46,136 bases of DNA from Planctomycetota bacterium (GTDB taxonomy: Bacteria > Planctomycetota > UBA1135 > GCA-002686595), in contig JAIOPM010000036.1 of the NCBI GenBank assembly GCA_021413885.1, forward strand, positions 1 through 46,136. The letters run 5' to 3'. This document shows positions 19,733-26,656 of the stretch, in pieces. Positions within the stretch are counted from its first letter, which is position 1, and every line of letters starts with the position of its first letter. The position numbers and the translations under genes were made by a program. The notes under the pieces were generated by a model that did not search any database, was not told the origin of the DNA, and saw only the letters and a list, made by a program, of their open reading frames with translations.

Positions 19733-21139
19733 ATGAGCCCCACGAGTCTTCTGCATCCCGCCGTCGCCGCGCTCCAAGCGCGCGGCGAGTCGCTCGGCGT
19801 GTCACTCGAACTCTGGACCGTCGTCCCGTTCGCGCTGCTGCTGCTCGCGATCGCGATCCTGCCGTTGGTCGCCGCGCATTGGTGGGAGCGGAACGCGAAC
19901 AAGGGCAAGGTCGTCGCGCTCTTCGGGTTGCCGGTCGCGGCCTACCTCGTCTTCCATCACGGCGAAGCGGGCTTTCACAATTTGGTCGAGAAGGGCGAGG
20001 AGTACGTCTCGTTCCTCGCGCTCCTCGCCGCGCTCTACGTGATCTCGGGCGGCATCTACATCAAGGGCTCGCTTTCCGGAACACCGCTGGTCAACACCGC
20101 GATCCTGGGGCTCGGCGCGATCATCGCGAATGCGATCGGTACGACCGGCGCGTCGGTGCTGCTGATCCGGCCGTACCTGCGCGCGAACGCGAAGCGCCAC
20201 AAGCAGACGCACCTCGTCGTCTTCTTCATCTTCGTCGTGTCGAACTGCGGCGGGCTGTTGACGCCGCTCGGCGATCCGCCGCTCTTCCTCGGCTTCCTCA
20301 AGGGCGTGCCGTTCACGTGGACGCTGCACCTCTGGAAGGAATGGTTGTTGGTCAACGGCGTGTTGCTCGTCGTCTTCAACCTGTGGGACCAGGTCGTGCT
20401 CAACGCCGAGGAGCTGAAGTACCAGGGTTCGCAACTCGCCGAAGTCCAACACCACGCCAAGTTCGGCATCGAGGGCGGCCACAACTTCCTCTTCCTCGCC
20501 GGAGTCGTCGCAGTGATCGTCGGCTCGGGCGCGGGCTTCGGGAACGGCGGGAACCCGTGGCACTTCGGAGTGCAGGAGAGCGCGATGCTCGGCCTCGCCG
20601 GTTGGTCGTACGCGATGACGAAGGCGACGGTGCGGCACCACAATCGCTTCACGTTCGGACCGGTGATCGAAGTCGCGGTGCTGTTCGCCGGCATCTTCGT
20701 GACGATGGGGCCGGCGCTTCTGATCCTGAACGCGTGGAGCCAAGGCCAACGCGAAGTGTTGGGCGCGGCGTTCACACTCTCCGAGCCGTGGCAGTTCTTC
20801 TGGGCGAGCGGAATGCTCTCGAGCTTCCTCGACAACGCCCCGACCTACCTCGCGTTCTCGGCGACCGCCGCGGGACTCGAACACGTTCCGCTCGAAGGCG
20901 CGTTCCTCGGGAAGTTGCTCGCCCAAGGAGGACCGAGCGAGCTCCTTCTCGCCGCCGTCGCGTGCGGCTCGGTCTTCATGGGCGCGAACACCTACATCGG
21001 CAACGGCCCGAACTTCATGGTCAAGTCGATCGCCGAGGAGAACGGCGTGAAGATGCCGAGCTTCTTCGGATACATGGCGTACTCGGTCGCGATCCTGATC
21101 CCGCTGTTCGTGATCGTGACGTTGCTCTTCCTCGTCTGA
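19733..21139 (+). CDS. Na+/H+ antiporter, NhaD/CitMHS-like
   Basis: 468 residues with about 11-12 transmembrane segments. It matches the NhaD-type/'putative citrate transport' group (PF16980 type) within the ion transporter superfamily. ANAIGTTGASVLLIRPYLR and the mid-protein SNCGGLLTPLGDPPLFLG are the hallmark re-entrant and substrate-site regions. FLDNAPTYLAFSATAAG and MGANTYIGNGPNFMVK are the symmetry-related motifs in the second half. It would exchange Na+ for protons in the inner membrane. The next gene starts 8 nt after its stop, so the two are probably co-transcribed. No regulatory element seen. Family confident; citrate versus sodium specificity is inferred from GDPPLFLG. Confidence 0.88.
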   Translation: MSPTSLLHPAVAALQARGESLGVSLELWTVVPFALLLLAIAILPLVAAHWWERNANKGKVVALFGLPVAAYLVFHHGEAGFHNLVEKGEEYVSFLALLAALYVISGGIYIKGSLSGTPLVNTAILGLGAIIANAIGTTGASVLLIRPYLRANAKRHKQTHLVVFFIFVVSNCGGLLTPLGDPPLFLGFLKGVPFTWTLHLWKEWLLVNGVLLVVFNLWDQVVLNAEELKYQGSQLAEVQHHAKFGIEGGHNFLFLAGVVAVIVGSGAGFGNGGNPWHFGVQESAMLGLAGWSYAMTKATVRHHNRFTFGPVIEVAVLFAGIFVTMGPALLILNAWSQGQREVLGAAFTLSEPWQFFWASGMLSSFLDNAPTYLAFSATAAGLEHVPLEGAFLGKLLAQGGPSELLLAAVACGSVFMGANTYIGNGPNFMVKSIAEENGVKMPSFFGYMAYSVAILIPLFVIVTLLFLV

Positions 21140-21147
21140 GGGCGCGC

Positions 21148-21684
21148 ATGAAGTTCGCAAACCGTCTGATTGCGGCGCTTTCGCTGTCGACTCTCGGATG
21201 CCGGACACCCGACCCGATTCAGAGTGGTCCCGAGCGCGTCGCGCTTCGGACCGTGATCGAACCGGAGGCCATCAGCATCGTCGTGGCCCCCGTGTCCATC
21301 AGACGGAATTGGATTTCGTCCGGACAATTCCGCCTCGGTGCGGCGGACGAGGCGCGAATCGAGACGGTAGTCGAATCGGAAGGCGTCCTTCGTGTCGTGT
21401 TTCCCGTATTCGAAGGCGACTACGTCAAGCGGCTCGAGCTCGTGTTCCGTGCAACGGAATCCGGTACGACCGTCGAAGCGACGGCTCAGTGGGTGGGGCA
21501 CCTCAATGTGCGCAAGCCGCCGTGGAACCATGGATTCCTCGACCAAATCCGTGGAGTCGTCGTGATTCCGTCGCACAACTGGTGGAGCCAGCGGGCGCTG
21601 CGCGCGTCCTTCTTGCTGGTTGGGGAACGTGATACGCGCGGCTCCGAACAGATCCTCGGCGAGTTCGTGATTCCAAAGTTCTGA
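21148..21684 (+). CDS. Small secreted or lipoprotein-like protein of unknown function
   Basis: 178 residues, ATG 21148 only 8 nt after the antiporter stop. A short hydrophobic N-terminus ends in STLGC, a marginal lipobox (Cys18, with Thr at -3). The mature part is predicted beta-rich, with Trp in RRNWISSG, ATAQWVGHLN and PSHNWWSQRALRASFLL. I recognise no family. Its codon use looks less GC-biased than its neighbours (many A/T third positions, e.g. in 21290-21420), which hints at a faster-evolving or newer gene. Operon position suggests a link to the antiporter, but nothing in the sequence defines the role. Confidence 0.6.
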   Translation: MKFANRLIAALSLSTLGCRTPDPIQSGPERVALRTVIEPEAISIVVAPVSIRRNWISSGQFRLGAADEARIETVVESEGVLRVVFPVFEGDYVKRLELVFRATESGTTVEATAQWVGHLNVRKPPWNHGFLDQIRGVVVIPSHNWWSQRALRASFLLVGERDTRGSEQILGEFVIPKF

Positions 21685-21708
21685 CGAGCTTCGGAAGCCT
21701 CGTTCCAC

Positions 21709-23121
21709 TCACTTGCGATAGTCGAGAGGCGGCGCGCGGTCGCCGATGCGCGATTGCCACTTCCGGCCCGCGCGGCGTTGATCGAACTCGGCGCGTGCGG
21801 CGGTGACGAGCTTCGGATCCGAGTACAAGTCGAAGAGCGTCAGCGCGAGCGTCTTCGCCGCGACCAACATGCCCTTCTCGCCGATCGTCGTGCCGCCGGC
21901 GGCGACCGCTTGCCACGAGTGCGCCGGCGTGCCCGGCACCCACGTCGCCGCGAAGAACTGCGTCGTCGGGACGACCCACGACACGTCGCCGACGTCGGAC
22001 GAACCGACGCCCGCTTCGGGATCGGGCGGTGCGATCGTCGCTTCGGTTCCGAGCGCGAGTCCGCCCGGCTCGAACGACGTGCGCAACTTCTCGGCGAACG
22101 CGCGCTCCTTCTCGTCGTACTTCACGCCGCCGACGCGGCGCATGTTCGCTTCTTGCACGCGCGTCAACGTCGCGTTGCCGAGCATCGGGTAGTAGGCGCT
22201 GACGATCTCGTGCTCGACCGTCGTGCCGGTGCCGAGCGCGGCGCCGTCGGCCGCTTTCAACACGCGTTGCCACAGATCCTCGAGGACCTCGAGCTTGGGA
22301 TGGCGCACGTAGTAGCTGACGGCCGCGGTCGCCGGGACGATGTTCGGCGCGTCGCCGCCGTTCTTGATCACGTAGTGGATGCGCGAATCCTGCGGGATGT
22401 GCTCGCGCAGCATGTTGACCATGAAGTCGAGCGCTTCGACGCCGTCGAGCGCGGAGCGACCTTTCTCCGGCGCGGCGGAAGCGTGGGCGGCGAGCCCGTG
22501 GAACGTGAAGTCGACGGCGACGACGGCGAGCGAATGAGGCTCGCTCGGATCGTTGCGGTCGCGCGGGTGCCACGTCAGCACCGCGTCGACGTCGTCGAAC
22601 AGCCCGGCGCGCACCATGTAGCACTTGCCGCCGCCGCCTTCTTCCGCGGGAGTGCCGTAGACGCGCAACGTGCCGCCGGTCTTCGACGCGCGCAGCCAGT
22701 CGGCCGCGGTCACCGCAGCGGCGACGACCCCGGGGCCGAAGAGATGGTGACCGCACGCGTGGCCGGCGTTCTGACCGACGATTGTTGAGCGCTCCGGGCT
22801 CGCCGCTTGCGCCATGCCCGGCAGCGCGTCGAACTCGGCGAGCAATCCGATCACCGGCTTGCCCGAGCCGAACGTCGCCGTGAACGCGGTCGGCATCCCG
22901 GCGACGTTGCGTTCGACGTGGAACCCTGAGCGTTCGAGTTCGGCGGCGAGCAGGGCGCTGCTCTTGGTCTCGAGGTAACCGAGCTCCGGCGCGCTCCAGA
23001 GTTGGCGGGCGAGCGCATCGAAGCGGCCGTGGGACGCGTCGAGCGCGGCGACGAGCGCGTCCTTGTCGTCGGGGGCGCCGACCAAGGACGACACGCAGAG
23101 CAGAGCGGCGAGGATGTTCAT
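21709..23121 (-). CDS. Secreted M20-family amidohydrolase (AbgB-like)
   Basis: 470 residues, ATG at 23121, with a short signal peptide (MNILAALLCVSSLVGA). It matches the p-aminobenzoyl-glutamate hydrolase B/amidohydrolase branch of M20: SAPELGYLE, LAEFDALPGM, the metal motif GHACGHHLFG, GTPAEEGGGGK (catalytic Glu pair), and near the end SSDVGDVSWVVP and GTPAHSW. It would hydrolyse an amide of an amino-acid or peptide conjugate outside the cytoplasm. No Shine-Dalgarno sequence is seen: TACGAT (23129-23134) sits only 7 nt before the ATG, so the mRNA may be leaderless. It lies convergent to the small secreted gene, 24 nt apart. Confidence 0.88.
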   Translation of the reverse strand: MNILAALLCVSSLVGAPDDKDALVAALDASHGRFDALARQLWSAPELGYLETKSSALLAAELERSGFHVERNVAGMPTAFTATFGSGKPVIGLLAEFDALPGMAQAASPERSTIVGQNAGHACGHHLFGPGVVAAAVTAADWLRASKTGGTLRVYGTPAEEGGGGKCYMVRAGLFDDVDAVLTWHPRDRNDPSEPHSLAVVAVDFTFHGLAAHASAAPEKGRSALDGVEALDFMVNMLREHIPQDSRIHYVIKNGGDAPNIVPATAAVSYYVRHPKLEVLEDLWQRVLKAADGAALGTGTTVEHEIVSAYYPMLGNATLTRVQEANMRRVGGVKYDEKERAFAEKLRTSFEPGGLALGTEATIAPPDPEAGVGSSDVGDVSWVVPTTQFFAATWVPGTPAHSWQAVAAGGTTIGEKGMLVAAKTLALTLFDLYSDPKLVTAARAEFDQRRAGRKWQSRIGDRAPPLDYRK

Positions 23122-23128
23122 GGGCGAG

Positions 23129-23134
23129 ATCGTA
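23129..23134 (-). promoter_or_regulatory. -10 element TACGAT giving a leaderless mRNA for the amidohydrolase
   Basis: On the minus strand TACGAT is followed by the 7-nt spacer CTCGCCC and then the ATG at 23121. The transcript would start at or next to the start codon. There is no Shine-Dalgarno sequence. Confidence 0.5.
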
Positions 23135-23263
23135 CGGACTCGCCGCCCGAAGATCCGTCGCTCGCTCGGACCGGAATCGGCCTTCCGACGCCCGTCCGTG
23201 CGCGTTCATCCGCGTTCCTCTGGCAGGTGGAGGCGCCGGGCGATACACCTCTGCGCTCGCGGT

Positions 23264-25162
23264 ATGTCGCTCCAGCCGCCAAACGGGATCCCGAACGCCG
23301 CCCCCGCTCCGAAGTCGGGCACGGACCACCACCTTCGGCAGCTGTCGCCGCTGCTGGTCTGGGCGGTGGTGTTCGCAGACATCGGCACGTCGATCTACTA
23401 CGTGCCGGGGATCCTGTACGCGGAGCCCGCGGTGCGCGACCTCGCGCCGTTCTTCGTCGCGACCGCGTTGCTCGGGTTCGTGCTGCTCGCCAGCAAGTAC
23501 ACCGAGATCTGTTGGCGCAACCCGGACGGCGGCGGCGTCGTCACGATCGCGAGCCAAGCGTTCTCACCGACGTGGGGCGCGTTCGGCGGGCTGCTGATCT
23601 GCGTCGATTACTTCCTGACGGCGGCGATCTCGTCGGTGTCGGGGCTGCAGTATCTCGGGAGCGTGTTCCCGGTGCTGTCGGAGCACGTCGTGTGGTTCGC
23701 GATCGCGGTGCTCGCGGTGCTCGCGCTCGTCAACATCATCGGCATCCGCGAGAGCGCGACTCTGTCGCTCTTCATGGCGGTGTTGGCGTTGGTCGTCGAC
23801 ATCGTCGTGATCGTCGTCGTGTTCGTCTCGGCGACGCCCGAGCAGTGGGCGCAAGTCCGGCACACCGCGACGCTCGCGAAGGACATCGACCTCTCGACGT
23901 TCTTGATCGGGTTCGGCGGCGCGTGGCTCGCGTTCTCGGGGCTCGAGAGCATCAGCCAGCTCTCGCCCGCGATGCGTCTGCCGATCAAGCGCACCGCGGC
24001 GCGCGGGATGACGCTGGTCGTCGCAACGATCCTGTTGACCGTGCCGGTGCTGACGTTGTTCGCGATCTCGCTCCTGACGCCGGAGATCAAGACCAACGAG
24101 AGCGAGCGTTTCCTTTCCGAGCTCGCGTTCGTCGGCGGCGGCACGCCGATCAAACTCGCGGTCGTCGTCAGCGCCTCGGCGCTGCTGCTCTTCGCCGCCA
24201 ACACCGCGATCATCGGTTGCTACCACGTCTTCATGGCGCTCTCGGAGCGCCACTTCATGCCGTCGGGCATCCTCCGCCGCAGCCGTCGCTTCCGGACGCC
24301 GCACATCGCGATCCTGATCGCCACGGTGATGCCGATGGTCGTCGTCGTGATGACGAGGGGCGAGATGAAGCTCCTCGGCGACCTCTACGCGTTCGGTCTG
24401 CTCGGCGCGTTCGTGTTGTCGTCGGCGGGCCTCGACATGGTGCGGTGGCGCGAGGGCAAGCGCGGTTGGACGTTCTGGCTCGGGCTCTTCACGACGTTGC
24501 TCGTGTACGTCGCGTGGATGGTCAACCTCTTCCACAAGAAGGACGCGACGATCTTCGGCGTGTTCACCGTCGGCGTCGGGATGTTGCTCGCCGTCGGCAC
24601 GCACCAGAAGTGGTTCACCGATTGGCTCTACCAACTGAAGTTCTTCCGCACGCGCGTGGAGAACCGCATCGAGGAGCACGCGGAGGGACTCGAGCTCTCC
24701 GATAAGGTCGAGTTGCTCTCGCTCAGCCAAGCGGAAGCGATCGCGCCGCTCTACCCGTCGGGTACGTTGGTCGCGATGCGTTCGCACAACCCGCAGCTCT
24801 TGTCGGAAGCGATCGCGCGCGAACGCGGCCGCGGCGGTTCCAACGTCTACGCGCTCTTCGTCGAAGAGCGCACCGGCCTGTTCGTCGGCACCGACGTGCC
24901 CGAGATCGATCGTGAAGCCGCCGACGCGCTCAACCAGGCCGCGAAGGTCGCCGAGCGCGAGGGCTTCAACCTGATCCCGATCTGCACCGTGTCGTACAAT
25001 GCGGTCGAGGGCATCGTGCGCGCGGCGGATTCGCTCGGCGTCAGCGCGGTGATGGTCGGCGTGTCGAGTCGCAGCGCGATCTATCACTTGCTGCGCGGCC
25101 ACGTAGTGAGCGGCTTGACCAAGCGCCTGCCGAACAGCGTTCGACTCTTCCTGATCTCCTGA
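23264..25162 (+). CDS. APC-superfamily amino-acid/cation permease with C-terminal Usp-like domain
   Basis: 632 residues; I choose ATG 23264 because the hydrophilic leader before TM1 is then short. About 12 transmembrane segments occupy residues 30-440. They begin with the APC signature DIGTSIYYVPGILYAEPAV and include GVVTIASQAF and the substrate-site-like GFGGAWLAFSGLESISQLSP. After the last helix, residues about 465-632 form a soluble alpha/beta domain resembling UspA folds, ending GVSSRSAIYHLLRGHVV and PNSVRLFLIS, a typical Usp end. It may sense nucleotide or stress state and gate transport. TerC follows after 15 nt, so co-transcription is likely. The substrate cannot be read from the sequence. 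Confidence 0.86.
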   Translation: MSLQPPNGIPNAAPAPKSGTDHHLRQLSPLLVWAVVFADIGTSIYYVPGILYAEPAVRDLAPFFVATALLGFVLLASKYTEICWRNPDGGGVVTIASQAFSPTWGAFGGLLICVDYFLTAAISSVSGLQYLGSVFPVLSEHVVWFAIAVLAVLALVNIIGIRESATLSLFMAVLALVVDIVVIVVVFVSATPEQWAQVRHTATLAKDIDLSTFLIGFGGAWLAFSGLESISQLSPAMRLPIKRTAARGMTLVVATILLTVPVLTLFAISLLTPEIKTNESERFLSELAFVGGGTPIKLAVVVSASALLLFAANTAIIGCYHVFMALSERHFMPSGILRRSRRFRTPHIAILIATVMPMVVVVMTRGEMKLLGDLYAFGLLGAFVLSSAGLDMVRWREGKRGWTFWLGLFTTLLVYVAWMVNLFHKKDATIFGVFTVGVGMLLAVGTHQKWFTDWLYQLKFFRTRVENRIEEHAEGLELSDKVELLSLSQAEAIAPLYPSGTLVAMRSHNPQLLSEAIARERGRGGSNVYALFVEERTGLFVGTDVPEIDREAADALNQAAKVAEREGFNLIPICTVSYNAVEGIVRAADSLGVSAVMVGVSSRSAIYHLLRGHVVSGLTKRLPNSVRLFLIS

Positions 25163-25177
25163 GTCTTCGCGTCACCG

Positions 25178-26101
25178 ATGGACCACTGGCTCTCCTGGGT
25201 CGTCTTCGCCGCCGTCACCGGCACGATGATGGTGCTCGACCTGCGCGTGCTGCAGAAGAAGCCGCATGCGATCTCGTTCAAGGAAGCGATCCGTTGGACG
25301 CTCGCGTGGATCGCGGTCGCGGCGGCGTTCAACGTCTACCTCTGGTACTCCGAGGGCGCGCAGGCAGCGGGCGAGTTCCTGACGTGTTACCTGACCGAGT
25401 ACGCGTTGTCGGTCGACAACATGTTCGTGTTCCTGGTGATCTTCGGCGCGCTCGCGGTGCCGGCGGAGTCCCAGCGACGCGTCCTGCTGTGGGGCATCGT
25501 CGGCGCACTCGTGATGCGCGGCATCTTCATCGTCGCGGGCGTCGAGCTCGTCGAGCGTTTCAGCTGGACGACGTACTTGCTCGGCGGGTTCCTGGTGCTC
25601 ACCGGCATCAAGCTGTGCTTCAAGAGCGAGGAACAAGTCGATCCGCAGCACAACTGGTTGCTGCGCTTCTGCCGCAAGCGTCTGCGCACGACGCCGGACT
25701 ACCAGGGCAAGCACTTCTTCGTGCGGCTCGACGGCAAGACGTACGCGACGCCGCTCTTCATCTGCTTGTTGGTGATCGAGTCGAGCGACGTCCTCTTCGC
25801 CGTCGACTCGGTGCCCGCCGCGCTCGCGATCACGAAGAACGCCGCGGTGCTCTACACGTCGAACATCCTGGCGATCCTCGGCCTGCGGTCGCTGTTCTTC
25901 GCGGTGTCGGAGCTGATCAAGTACCTGCGCTTCCTGAACTACGGCCTCGCCGCGATCCTGGTGTTCGTCGGCGCGAAGATGCTGGTCGCGAACTGGTGGC
26001 ACGTCTCGATCGGCGTGTCGCTCGCGGTCGTCGGCGGGCTGCTCGCGCTTGCGGTGATCGCCTCGATGATCGCCAATCGCCGCGTGCTACCTCCCGAATG
26101 A
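25178..26101 (+). CDS. TerC-family membrane protein (Alx-like)
   Basis: 307 residues, about 7-9 transmembrane helices. The TerC hallmarks are present: TEYALSVDNMFVFLVIFG in the first half and the inverted-repeat partner ESSDVLFAVDSVPAALAI in the second, with acidic residues inside membrane helices that bind metal in the family. Members such as Alx export Mn2+ or help load metal on secreted enzymes; others are linked to tellurite resistance. It lies 15 nt behind the permease, hence is probably in its operon. No yybP-ykoY-type riboswitch can fit there. A convergent terminator hairpin follows (26136-26165). Confidence 0.93.
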   Translation: MDHWLSWVVFAAVTGTMMVLDLRVLQKKPHAISFKEAIRWTLAWIAVAAAFNVYLWYSEGAQAAGEFLTCYLTEYALSVDNMFVFLVIFGALAVPAESQRRVLLWGIVGALVMRGIFIVAGVELVERFSWTTYLLGGFLVLTGIKLCFKSEEQVDPQHNWLLRFCRKRLRTTPDYQGKHFFVRLDGKTYATPLFICLLVIESSDVLFAVDSVPAALAITKNAAVLYTSNILAILGLRSLFFAVSELIKYLRFLNYGLAAILVFVGAKMLVANWWHVSIGVSLAVVGGLLALAVIASMIANRRVLPPE

Positions 26102-26135
26102 GTCGCCGCCGCCGGACTCGTCCGGCACAAAGCGC

Positions 26136-26165
26136 GACGGACGAACTCCTGGGAGCTCGTCCGTC
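26136..26165. terminator. Bidirectional hairpin between terC and lanA
   Basis: GACGGACGA-A-CTCC and GGAG-C-TCGTCCGTC form a long stem with one internal mismatch and a 2-nt loop, between the convergent stops at 26101 and 26189. No T-run, but the position suits a shared terminator that separates the lanthipeptide locus from terC. Confidence 0.7.
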
Positions 26166-26188
26166 GATCCAGGAATCCGAGTTCGGCG

Positions 26189-26479
26189 TTAGCCCGGGCA
26201 GCAGCCCTTGAACCCACCCCACGAGTACTCAGTGCATGTGATGGCGGTGGTTGCGACGCCGCAACCGCAGGCCTTCCAGCCCTTGAACGACCACTCGGTA
26301 CAGGTGAGTGCGGTGGTCTGGGGCGGCGGCTTGCCGAACAAGCCATTCGCGGCGCGGAGTTGATCGTCGCTGAGCTCGACGAGACCCGCCGGGTGTTCCG
26401 GAAGCGCTCGACGTTGCTCGGCTGTGAGGCTGCGACGGTACTTTGCGTCTCTCCAGGCGCGGACGATGTCGACGTTCAT
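26189..26479 (-). CDS. lanA: Class II lanthipeptide precursor, mersacidin/lichenicidin type
   Basis: 96 residues, ATG at 26479 with a perfect AGGAGGT site. The leader (1-46) has the family pattern: NVDIVRAWRDAKYRRSLTAE, then LPEHPAGLVELSDDQLRAANG. The usual double-Gly cleavage site is replaced by Asn45-Gly46. The core is rich in Thr, Ser and Cys and is an imperfect duplication. Unit 1, residues 55-74, begins TTALTCTEWS and ends KACGCG; unit 2, 77-96, begins TTAITCTEYS and ends GCCPG. There are 10 Ser/Thr and 6 Cys in the two units. LanM would dehydrate the Ser/Thr and add Cys to form up to six thioether rings; LanT would cut and export. The bioactivity is unknown; the core does not match a known lantibiotic I recall. 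Confidence 0.9.
   Translation of the reverse strand: MNVDIVRAWRDAKYRRSLTAEQRRALPEHPAGLVELSDDQLRAANGLFGKPPPQTTALTCTEWSFKGWKACGCGVATTAITCTEYSWGGFKGCCPG
26192..26317 (-). repeat. Tandem duplication encoding the lanthipeptide core
   Basis: Two 60-bp units (26258-26317 and 26192-26251), 66 bp apart start to start, encode core residues 55-74 and 77-96. Aligned without gaps, 12 of 20 positions are identical: Thr, Thr, Ala, Thr, Cys, Thr, Glu, Ser, Gly, Lys, Cys and the last Gly. Stretches such as CAGCCCTTGAAC and GCGGTGGT are shared at the DNA level. The second unit looks as if it gained WGG before FKG. Confidence 0.85.
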
Positions 26480-26553
26480 GTGACCTCCTGTTTTGGGTTG
26501 ACGTCGGAACCGATGGCGAACGAAGTTCGCACGGACGCGGACTTCTCGCGCCG

Positions 26554-26591
26554 ATCGTACTCGCTCCGTGATCGGTGCGGACGGAGCGAGT
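26554..26591 (-). promoter_or_regulatory. lanA promoter candidate with 11-bp inverted repeat
   Basis: A perfect inverted repeat ACTCGCTCCGT-N11-ACGGAGCGAGT (26559-26591) has half-site centres 22 bp apart, two helical turns. Its left end abuts TACGAT (minus strand, 26554-26559), a -10-like hexamer identical to that of the amidohydrolase gene. Transcription would then start near 26547 and leave a leader of about 65 nt with the AGGAGGT site. The repeat could be an operator covering the -35 region. Alternatively it forms an RNA hairpin that ends or protects the lanT transcript. No regulator gene is nearby. Confidence 0.55.
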
Positions 26592-26656
26592 GCCCGGGCT
26601 CAGAGCTTTCCTCCACTCGGGAATCGGCCGGCTGCCATGGAGCCGAAGGTTGTCGC

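Noticed and set aside
25163..25177. Manganese riboswitch before the TerC gene
   Set aside because: Only 15 nt separate it from the permease gene; the yybP-ykoY fold cannot fit.
26480..26656. A second lanthipeptide precursor between lanA and lanT
   Set aside because: No frame with a leader-like and Cys-containing core was found; the space is taken by the inverted repeat, promoter hexamer and leader.
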